Assembly: GCA_027073795.1 (NCBI GenBank)
Contig: JALTEW010000227.1
Span: 1-8,031, forward strand
DNA: 8,031 bases
Reading direction: 5' to 3'
From: a bacterium
Lineage (GTDB): Bacteria > Desulfobacterota > S145-22
A program made the translations under genes and the position numbers. The notes under the pieces were generated by a model. That model made no database searches and was not told the DNA's origin. It worked only from the letters and a program-made list of their open reading frames with translations. Positions 1-6,696 of this stretch are shown here, one piece after another (the stretch's first letter is position 1; every line of letters begins with the position of its first letter).

Positions 1-2712
1 GATTACGATTTAAATTTTAACCCCAAACAACTCTACACCCTGGCCCTGGATCGCCTCATGGAAAAGGATGAGCAGGCAACCCGCCTCTTCCTCCCCTTCC
101 TGGACCACCTCCTGACAGTCGAGGGCAAAAATGGTTTCAACCCTGAGATGATGATCCGGCATGCCCTTTCAGGCCTAAGAACCATCGGGATAAATCTTCC
201 ACTTCATCGGCTCGACCCAACCTTTGATTTCGACGAAAAAACCGAATGGCAAAGGACCTCCACCCATCTCGAACATCTCTATCATATGCTCGGGGAGATC
301 CAGACCACACACCACTGCTTCAAATCAAACATTGTCAAACCTGCAAAACACCTGAAGGACCTTGAATCCAAACGAATTCCCAGCTGGCTCATTGAGGGAA
401 GAAATGTCACCTCGCTCTTGAGAAAAGGCCCCCATCCCGATCTCTCGCCTCTCCAGCGTCTCATGTCGGAGACACGGGAGAAAGTCCATTCCTATCTCAC
501 TGGCCTGGAAATAAAAAAATTTGCCCGGCTCCTGAAGGTCTTTCAGGAAACTCAGAAGGAAGAGGCCCTGCTCTACCGGGAACTGAACCTTTTTGACGGA
601 TCGAAACTCCCTGAAAAGGTCCAGGAACTGCTTCCCCCAGGCAGCGACACCATACCAGCCGCCTTCTGCAGGCTCGGGGAAAGATACAGCCATTACCTCA
701 TCGATGAGTTCCAGGATACCTCCAGAAGCCAGTGGGAAGGGATAATCCCCCTGGTGGAAAATAGCCTCGCCGAAGGTGGCTCGCTTTTCTACGTAGGGGA
801 TGCAAAACAGGCCATCTACGGATGGCGGGGGGGGGATTATAAACTCATCAATGATGCCCTAACCTATCTCCCGACTCATTGGGAAGAAAGGGTTTACACA
901 GACAGGCTCACTACAAACCGGCGCTCCCGTCGCGTCCTGGTCACCTTTTTCAATACCTTCTTCAATACCAAAGCGTTTGATAAAATCTTCCCTGACTTCT
1001 CTCACGATCCGGACCTGTTGAACGATTTGGGAGATATCTATGGAAACAGCCGACAAGAATTCCTTCCCGATGCCGAGGGTGGCTTCGTACAGGCTTACTT
1101 TTTCCCCATCTCGAAGGACGCCCATGAACCTCATGAGGAACTTAAATCATCCTTCCTCAAACACCTCCGCGAAATACGCCAACGATACGACGACGGGGAA
1201 ATCCTCATCCTCGGGAGGAGGAATGAAGACATCGAGGAAATCGCCGGTTGGTTGTTTGAAGGCCCTGATTCTATCCCGTTTGTCACAGAGCAATCACTGA
1301 AATTGTTTAATATCCCCCTTGTTAAATCATTACTCAATCTCCTTTCTTACCTTTCGCTCCCCTCTGGCAGGGGCCCCTTTCTGCACACCCTCATCCAGGA
1401 TAAACTTCTGGGGGTCCTTTCCTCACAATCCGCGGAAGAAATCCTCGGCCGACACCCTTCAGATACATCTTTCGAAGATTTTTTCCGGTCCACCTATCCT
1501 GATCTGGATGCCCACACCCTTGCTCCCCTCCGGCGGCTATCTACTCTTTTAAGCCCCTACGAACTCCTAAGGGAAATCATCGCCCGGTTCGAGCTTGAAG
1601 CAAAATTTCCTGATAGCCTCTCTATCCTCGAGAGGCTATTGGAGCAAACCCTCATCCAGGAACAAAAAGGGGTAATCTATCTGCACGAGATGATTGAGAC
1701 ATTTTATAAAATGGCAGATGAAACCCGGCTCGTTCTTCCGGAAACGCCTGATGCCATACGTGTCATGACCATTCACAAGGCTAAGGGGCTCGAGGCAAAG
1801 GTTGTCATCCTCCCTCTCCTAACATGGCGGATGAATCCCCAGCGTATCGATACAATCTTTGAAGTTGAACCGGGAAGATATGCCAGACTCTCCAGGACCT
1901 TGTGCCAGTCCCACCCCCCGGCAGAAACAAAAAGGCGCGAAATCGAACGAAGGGTTTTCATTGAAAACTTCAACCTCCTCTACGTGGCCATGACCCGCGC
2001 GAAAGAGGCACTTCACATCTTCGTCCCCCTTGAAAAAGGGGGCCGGACTATCGGAGAGATCTTCCACCGCCTCTGTCAGCACCACGGATATATCAGGGAA
2101 GGCGAGAGGATCTTTCAGCTTGGGGAATCCCACGCCACACGAAAGAGGGAAAGAAAGGTCACGTCGCAGGTCAGCAAAAAACCTGTTTTATCCCAGTCAA
2201 CCAGCCACATCCGCTCCCACCTGAGGATAGAAACGGAAGAGGAAGAAACCACCTGGATGGAAGAAACCGCCCGGCGGTCTGGAACCCTTGCCCACCTGAC
2301 ATTAAGCTACATCACCTCCCTGCCTTCCCTTGCTCATGCGGAAGACACGGCAAGGGATGCGCTCGCCCGGGCATATGGGATACTGGGACACCCTCCTGAC
2401 CCTGAGATGGAAATACACTTGATGAATCTTGTCAAAAACACCTTGCGGAACCTAAAGGAATATTTCATCAACATTGAAAGAGTCTGGACGGAAAAAGAGT
2501 TCGTCTCGGACCGGGGTGAGGTTATCCGGATCGACAGGATGGTTCAACGGGATAACGACTTCTTTGTAATCGAGTTTAAAACAGGGAAAAAGGAAAACGG
2601 CCACTTGAGCCAGGTCAGGCGGTATATGAGAATGATAAGGCCTTTCACAGGAAACCAGAAAGTCAGCGGGGTTCTTTATTATCTTGAATCCGGAGAATGC
2701 ATCCATGTCTGA
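1..2712 (+). CDS. addA: AddA-type ATP-dependent helicase/nuclease subunit (5' end outside window)
   Basis: This is an SF1A (UvrD/Rep-like) helicase fused to a C-terminal PD-(D/E)XK nuclease, expected to unwind and cut double-strand DNA ends in the cytoplasm together with the next gene product. The reading frame is open from base 1, so the gene starts upstream; the ATG at 58 is internal and the Walker A motif is not in the window. Counting codons from base 1 (903 in all), visible motifs are DEFQDT at 235-240 (motif II), GDAKQAIYGWRGGD at 266-279 (motif III region), TNRRS near 305-309 (motif IV), VMTIHKAKGLE at 588-598 (motif V) and YVAMTRAKEAL at 661-671 (motif VI). The nuclease core is IRID with Asp845, then EFK with Glu858 and Lys860, followed by a QVRRY segment. 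UvrD-like helicases without a nuclease, or RecB, are alternatives, but RecB is less likely because the partner is AddB-like, not RecC. The family assignment is firm; the addA name is by context. Confidence 0.85.
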   Translation, partial: DYDLNFNPKQLYTLALDRLMEKDEQATRLFLPFLDHLLTVEGKNGFNPEMMIRHALSGLRTIGINLPLHRLDPTFDFDEKTEWQRTSTHLEHLYHMLGEIQTTHHCFKSNIVKPAKHLKDLESKRIPSWLIEGRNVTSLLRKGPHPDLSPLQRLMSETREKVHSYLTGLEIKKFARLLKVFQETQKEEALLYRELNLFDGSKLPEKVQELLPPGSDTIPAAFCRLGERYSHYLIDEFQDTSRSQWEGIIPLVENSLAEGGSLFYVGDAKQAIYGWRGGDYKLINDALTYLPTHWEERVYTDRLTTNRRSRRVLVTFFNTFFNTKAFDKIFPDFSHDPDLLNDLGDIYGNSRQEFLPDAEGGFVQAYFFPISKDAHEPHEELKSSFLKHLREIRQRYDDGEILILGRRNEDIEEIAGWLFEGPDSIPFVTEQSLKLFNIPLVKSLLNLLSYLSLPSGRGPFLHTLIQDKLLGVLSSQSAEEILGRHPSDTSFEDFFRSTYPDLDAHTLAPLRRLSTLLSPYELLREIIARFELEAKFPDSLSILERLLEQTLIQEQKGVIYLHEMIETFYKMADETRLVLPETPDAIRVMTIHKAKGLEAKVVILPLLTWRMNPQRIDTIFEVEPGRYARLSRTLCQSHPPAETKRREIERRVFIENFNLLYVAMTRAKEALHIFVPLEKGGRTIGEIFHRLCQHHGYIREGERIFQLGESHATRKRERKVTSQVSKKPVLSQSTSHIRSHLRIETEEEETTWMEETARRSGTLAHLTLSYITSLPSLAHAEDTARDALARAYGILGHPPDPEMEIHLMNLVKNTLRNLKEYFINIERVWTEKEFVSDRGEVIRIDRMVQRDNDFFVIEFKTGKKENGHLSQVRRYMRMIRPFTGNQKVSGVLYYLESGECIHV
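827..835 (+). repeat. Nine-base G run inside addA
   Basis: Nine consecutive G residues encode the Arg-Gly-Gly-Asp part of the GWRGGD segment in the motif III region of AddA. The frame is intact as read, with full-length motifs on both sides. A one-base slip here would truncate the helicase before motifs IV-VI. Confidence 0.9.
2692..2695 (+). promoter_or_regulatory. Ribosome binding site of addB, inside the end of addA
   Basis: GGAG lies 9 bases before the ATG at 2705, within the last codons of addA. This spacing favours ATG 2705 over the in-frame TTG at 2684, which would add seven residues. Ribosomes finishing addA at 2712 would be well placed to restart here, which would keep the two subunits balanced. 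Confidence 0.6.
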
Positions 2713-5599
2713 AATCCTCGCCGTTGACGTTTCCACGGATTTCATTGGCGCTGTCGCCGACCACGTTCGGAAACGATTCGAAAAAGGGACCCAGCACCTG
2801 ACTGTCCTTTTTCCCAACCGACGTGCCGTTCGATTTTTCGAGGCCCGGCTCGTTTCACCATTGCTCCTCGACATCGAGGTATACGCCCTCGAGGATTACG
2901 CCTTGAAAACTGTTTCAGCCCTGTCCGTCCCCCCACCGGCCTTCCAGATGGATATGGACAGGTACTTTATGCTGCACGACATCCTTCAACACCACCCGTT
3001 CCTCTATCAACACCTGGGCGGTAGTGTGGAACATGTCTTCCCTTGGTGTATCCATCTGTCCAACCTTTTCGATGAATTTGATCGTCATCTTATCTCCACA
3101 GTCGCTCCCCTTCAATACATCGAAGAGGTTGTGCCACAGGCACGTGAAATCCTTCTTCACCTTGATACCCTCTATAAAGGCTACCGCGAAAACATGGAGA
3201 GGGCCAATCTCACCTACCATGGAGATATCTTTCGCCGGCTGAACTCCCTGAAAGAGTCACTGACCGGGACATTCATCCTCGCTGGATTCTCACTGCTGAC
3301 CCGTGCTCAGAAGGCCTTTTTCACCTATCTGCTCAAAAACCGGGAGACAACTATCCTTTTTCATACAGACCTAACTGGGCGTCACAAGGGTATAAACCCC
3401 TACCGGATTTACACCTCCTGGATGAACAGCACGTATTGGGGGGAAAAGCCCGCTCCCTACCCAGCCAAGCTACGAGAGCCCCCCCCCTCCCGCACGGTCT
3501 TCTTCGAATCTTTTGATTCTCACGCCGAAGCCCACCAGCTTGTGGATACCCTGCAGCGTGTTCTTGATAAAACACGCCCCATTCGGTCTCCCCTCGAAGT
3601 TGGGGTCGTTCTGCCAGACAGTCAGGCCCTTTTCCCGGTTATCTATCCCCTAACATCGCTGGAAACTCCTATGAACGTCACACTCGGGTTTCCGTTTGAA
3701 AGAAGCGTATTTTATACCCTCTTATTAACCCTGATCAATCTGGTTCTGACCCGACACGCGACAAGGGGGTTTTATCATATCCCCTTCGTCTCCTTCCTGT
3801 CTCACCCGTTCATTCAGTCACTGGTGATAGATGGCACCCCGTTTGCCGAAACATCGCGTCGATTGCAGGACGAAATCATCCGGCATAACCTCCCCTTCAT
3901 CAAACTTGACGACCTGAAGAACACAACCGACTTATCCATTCCCGACCTTAAATTGTGTGAGAAGCTACACGCCCGAATTCTCCTGCCTTTCAGTAGGGCC
4001 CGAACCATGTTCGAAGCCGGCGAAGTTTTGGAACGGCTTATCAGAGGTTTCAAAGAAGCCGTTTCATCCGACCCGGACTTCATGCTCGAGCGACAGATGA
4101 TTCAAAACTTCCTTGATAAGGTCATGCCCCATTTTACGCTTGCGAAAACATCAAAAAGAAGGCTTCCTTCTCCGGAAATCCTCTGCAGAACTCTCAGACA
4201 TCTTTTAATCCCTCTTCATATCCCCTTTGAAGGAAACCCCCTCGAAGGGCTTCAAATCATGGGGATGCTCGAGTCTCGTCTTCTGAATTTTACCCACCTC
4301 TTTGTCCTCGATGTCAACGAGGGAATCCTCCCACGCCCCATGAAAATCGATCCCCTGCTCCCTCCTTCCCTGCACCCACTCATAGGGCTTCCCTCCGTAA
4401 AGGAACGTGAGGCCTTGTTTCAATACCACTTCTTCCGCCTTGTTGACAGCTCCAAAAACGCATATATCTTCTTTCAAAAGGGGGAAACCGGTGAGGACAA
4501 AAAGATTCGGAGCCGGTTTGTGGAACAACTGCTCCTTGAAGTGGAAATCAAACAGAGCAAAAGAAAACAAACCGGTGACATTGATAGATTAGAAACCTCA
4601 TTGATACACACTTTTCCCCTCCAAATCCCGCCTTTTCCAAAACCGGAGGTTCCCAGAAAACCATCCTTCTTTAATGTTAGGCTTGAGAAATGCCTTACAG
4701 GCGGCATATCCCCGACCCTGTTGGATGAATACCTCCATTGCCCGTATCGTTTCTACCTCCATAGAATCCTGAATATGGAAGAGGAAACCATCGTTCAGGA
4801 ACAACAAGATCCCCTGAATGTGGGCAAAATAATCCATGGCATCCTGCAGCATGCCTTCATGGACTGTATCGGCACTAATCTGACACGTCCCCTTCTGAAA
4901 AAAACGCTTCAAAAAACCCTAAACCAAATCGCTCCTTCCCTTCGAACAACCTTCCCCACGCTGTCCCCTCTACGCATTCGGTTGCTTGAGCACCTCGTCC
5001 ATCATCGTATTAATGCCTTCTTCACATACGCGGAAAAGGACCTGGAAACATACCATGATATCAGGATTATTGATATTGAAAAAACCATGACTGCTGAATT
5101 GGAAGGGTATGTCCTCAAGGGAAAGGCAGACAGAATCGATGCCATTCACGAAACGCCCGATTCCCCTCAATCCTTTAGGATTATTGACTACAAAACCGGT
5201 CAGTCAGCTCGGACACCTTCGAAAGACTTCCTGAAATTTTTTAAAAATTTCGACCTGTCGGATTATACAGGAAAGGCCCTTTCAGACCTCAGGAAGCGCC
5301 TCGGTTCCATACAGCTTCCCCTGTACACCTATCTTTTCAAGAAAACCTCCCCTCTGAATGGCGCCGCAGGGGTCGACGCAATCCTTCTCACCCTTGGGAA
5401 GGCAGGGGGAAACATTGCCTCAAAACCCTATCATGGAGAGCGTATCCCCTCTGAAATAATAGAAACCCTGATGCTCTACCTCATCCATCACATGAGGCAT
5501 TCAGAAAGGCTCATCCCGATTGACAGTTCCCACTGCCCCTATTGCCCGTATATCAAAGTCTGTAAACACACGCTTCATTCAAAGGCTTCTCTACCATGA
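2705..5599 (+). CDS. addB: AddB-type nuclease subunit with iron-sulfur cysteines
   Basis: A 964-residue partner of AddA in double-strand break resection. The N-terminal part is a degenerate helicase-like fold: it has an FPNRR segment at residues 36-40 but no Walker A motif, so it probably does not hydrolyse ATP. Around 515-540 there is QIMGMLESR followed by VNEG, typical of this family. The C-terminal PD-(D/E)XK nuclease shows GKADRID at 806-812 and DYK at 828-830. Cys679 (LHCPYRFYL) precedes the nuclease core and Cys944, Cys947 and Cys953 follow it. The C-X2-C-X5-C spacing is the same as I recall for Bacillus subtilis AddB, where these cysteines hold a 4Fe-4S cluster that staples the nuclease domain. 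It overlaps addA by 8 bases and the next gene by 4. The start at 2705 is chosen for its ribosome binding site. The gene order addA-addB is the reverse of the B. subtilis addB-addA order. RecB-family exonuclease alone is a less likely name. Confidence 0.85.
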   Translation: MSEILAVDVSTDFIGAVADHVRKRFEKGTQHLTVLFPNRRAVRFFEARLVSPLLLDIEVYALEDYALKTVSALSVPPPAFQMDMDRYFMLHDILQHHPFLYQHLGGSVEHVFPWCIHLSNLFDEFDRHLISTVAPLQYIEEVVPQAREILLHLDTLYKGYRENMERANLTYHGDIFRRLNSLKESLTGTFILAGFSLLTRAQKAFFTYLLKNRETTILFHTDLTGRHKGINPYRIYTSWMNSTYWGEKPAPYPAKLREPPPSRTVFFESFDSHAEAHQLVDTLQRVLDKTRPIRSPLEVGVVLPDSQALFPVIYPLTSLETPMNVTLGFPFERSVFYTLLLTLINLVLTRHATRGFYHIPFVSFLSHPFIQSLVIDGTPFAETSRRLQDEIIRHNLPFIKLDDLKNTTDLSIPDLKLCEKLHARILLPFSRARTMFEAGEVLERLIRGFKEAVSSDPDFMLERQMIQNFLDKVMPHFTLAKTSKRRLPSPEILCRTLRHLLIPLHIPFEGNPLEGLQIMGMLESRLLNFTHLFVLDVNEGILPRPMKIDPLLPPSLHPLIGLPSVKEREALFQYHFFRLVDSSKNAYIFFQKGETGEDKKIRSRFVEQLLLEVEIKQSKRKQTGDIDRLETSLIHTFPLQIPPFPKPEVPRKPSFFNVRLEKCLTGGISPTLLDEYLHCPYRFYLHRILNMEEETIVQEQQDPLNVGKIIHGILQHAFMDCIGTNLTRPLLKKTLQKTLNQIAPSLRTTFPTLSPLRIRLLEHLVHHRINAFFTYAEKDLETYHDIRIIDIEKTMTAELEGYVLKGKADRIDAIHETPDSPQSFRIIDYKTGQSARTPSKDFLKFFKNFDLSDYTGKALSDLRKRLGSIQLPLYTYLFKKTSPLNGAAGVDAILLTLGKAGGNIASKPYHGERIPSEIIETLMLYLIHHMRHSERLIPIDSSHCPYCPYIKVCKHTLHSKASLP
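3479..3487 (+). repeat. Nine-base C run inside addB
   Basis: Nine consecutive C residues encode three prolines in the REPPPSR linker of AddB (about residues 259-261). The frame is intact. A one-base slip would remove the conserved GMLESR segment, the nuclease core and the iron-sulfur cysteines. Confidence 0.9.
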
Positions 5600-6621
5600 A
5601 AAAGGTGGAAAAAAAGCGCAGGACGTCCCAGCGTTCAAATCCCCCACGACGGGGGCTTACCCTGGAAGAAATGTGCAAAGAGAAGCTCCACCATAAAGGG
5701 GATGGAAGGTTTGAAAACCCCTGGAACCCCTTGGACGCGCGGACACTGGGGAATGTTATTCGATGGAAATTAGAGAGGAACTCCTATAATTATCAGCCCC
5801 GTGGGGTCATACCACACGTTTATCCCGTGGATCTTGATGAAATCTTCAAGGCAGACCTGACCGTGACTTACCTGGGTCATGCTACATCACTTATCCAGAT
5901 AAATGGGGTCATCCTTATCACAGATCCTGTCTTTTCCGATCTTTCTGTCTATCTGCGAAGAAAAACCAGGCTCCCCATCACCAGAAAGGCATTGAAAGAC
6001 CTCACGCATGGGGTTCTCATTTCTCACAACCATTATGACCACCTAAGCATGAAAGCCGTCAGGTATCTACGTGGCAAAACCTTTATCGTTCCCCTTGGAT
6101 TCGAACGCTACTTCCGATCGAAAAAATCAGCCAACCCCCTCTGCCTGGACTGGTTTGATGAAATGACCTACAAAGGGCTCAAGATTACCTTCCTCCCATC
6201 CCAACACTGGTCACGCCGAACGCTCCGGGACACAAATCGGACGCTCTGGGGGGGATTTCTCATCGAGGGACAAGCCGGCAGTGTTTTCTACTCTGGAGAC
6301 AGCGGATATTTTCAGGGGTTCAAGGAGATTGGGAACCGATTCAGAATTGATGTCGCCATTCTCCCCATCGGCGCCTTCGCGCCACGCTGGCTTATGAAAC
6401 CCGTCCATCTCTCCCCCTATGAAGCCGTCAAAGCTGCCCTCGACCTGAAGGCATCCACCCTAATTCCATGTCACTGGGGAACCTTCCAGATTTCGGATGA
6501 GCCCCTCTTGCTTCCCATCCAGCTCCTTACAAGGATTAAACATGAGGTATCTCCCCCCGTTGAAATCATCCCCCTCATGCCGGGAAAAACTTTCAAAGGG
6601 CAGAAAAAAGTCAAAAAGTAA
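5596..6621 (+). CDS. NAPE-PLD-like metallo-beta-lactamase-fold hydrolase
   Basis: A 341-residue zinc-type hydrolase of the metallo-beta-lactamase fold, closest in motifs to N-acyl-phosphatidylethanolamine phospholipase D. The metal ligands are all present: HNHYDH gives His144, His146, Asp148 and His149; PSQHW gives His204; SGDSGY gives Asp235; CHWGTF gives His293. His271 in the KPVHLSPYEAV segment matches the position of the extra active-site histidine of human NAPE-PLD (His321, from memory). The family's N-terminal RFENPW segment and the LGHAT strand are also there. There is no signal peptide or lipobox; instead the first 20 residues are very basic (MKKVEKKRR start) and the C-terminus ends in KGQKKVKK, so it is probably cytoplasmic or bound to acidic membrane lipids or nucleic acid. 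It lacks a beta-CASP domain, which argues against an RNase J/SNM1-type nuclease. The ATG overlaps the addB TGA (ATGA), with AAAGG 10 bases upstream at 5581-5585. The family is clear; the substrate is unknown. Confidence 0.87.
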   Translation: MKKVEKKRRTSQRSNPPRRGLTLEEMCKEKLHHKGDGRFENPWNPLDARTLGNVIRWKLERNSYNYQPRGVIPHVYPVDLDEIFKADLTVTYLGHATSLIQINGVILITDPVFSDLSVYLRRKTRLPITRKALKDLTHGVLISHNHYDHLSMKAVRYLRGKTFIVPLGFERYFRSKKSANPLCLDWFDEMTYKGLKITFLPSQHWSRRTLRDTNRTLWGGFLIEGQAGSVFYSGDSGYFQGFKEIGNRFRIDVAILPIGAFAPRWLMKPVHLSPYEAVKAALDLKASTLIPCHWGTFQISDEPLLLPIQLLTRIKHEVSPPVEIIPLMPGKTFKGQKKVKK

Positions 6622-6624
6622 GGC

Positions 6625-6653
6625 TTGAGTTTTTCAAAAGACTATTATATGAA
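6625..6653 (+). promoter_or_regulatory. Weak promoter candidate before the HD-GYP gene
   Basis: TTGAGT at 6625-6630 and TATGAA at 6648-6653 are separated by 17 bases; each matches four of six sigma-70 consensus positions. The surrounding 75-base gap is much richer in A and T than the flanking genes, and the gene order changes function here, so a separate promoter is reasonable. The match itself is weak and other hexamer choices in this AT-rich stretch are nearly as good. Confidence 0.27.
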
Positions 6654-6666
6654 TTATATGTTATAG
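6645..6666 (+). repeat. Short direct repeats of TTATATG in the intergenic gap
   Basis: TTATATG occurs at 6645-6651 and again at 6654-6660, immediately followed by TTATAG at 6661-6666. The copies are about 9 and 7 bases apart. They overlap the possible -10 region and could simply reflect AT richness. Confidence 0.4.
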
Positions 6667-6684
6667 CCTTTTACAAAGATTGTT

Positions 6685-6689
6685 AAGGA
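6685..6689 (+). promoter_or_regulatory. Ribosome binding site of the HD-GYP gene
   Basis: AAGGA sits 7 bases before the ATG at 6697 but only 4 bases before the in-frame GTG at 6694. The spacing favours the ATG as the start, shortening the protein by one residue. Confidence 0.65.
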
Positions 6690-6696
6690 ATAAGTG

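Noticed and set aside
325..693. A 122-codon minus-strand open frame
   Set aside because: It lies fully inside addA, whose frame shows clear helicase motifs on both sides; the antisense translation has no recognisable motif.
2684..2704. TTG start for addB seven codons upstream
   Set aside because: A well-spaced GGAG precedes ATG 2705, while the TTG has no comparable site.
2452..2874. A 140-codon minus-strand open frame across the addA-addB junction
   Set aside because: It is antisense to the AddA nuclease core and the AddB start, both supported by conserved residues, and shows no family resemblance.
4205..4570. A 121-codon minus-strand open frame
   Set aside because: It is antisense to the conserved GMLESR and VNEG part of AddB and looks like a shadow of codon bias.
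5596..6621. RNase J/SNM1-type nuclease identity for the metallo-beta-lactamase-fold protein, suggested by the DNA repair context
   Set aside because: There is no beta-CASP domain and the motifs (PSQHW, GDSGY, CHWGTF, RFENPW) match the NAPE-PLD family instead.
6624..6641. Possible terminator hairpin after the hydrolase gene
   Set aside because: Only a four-base TTGA/TCAA pairing can be formed and no T-run follows it.
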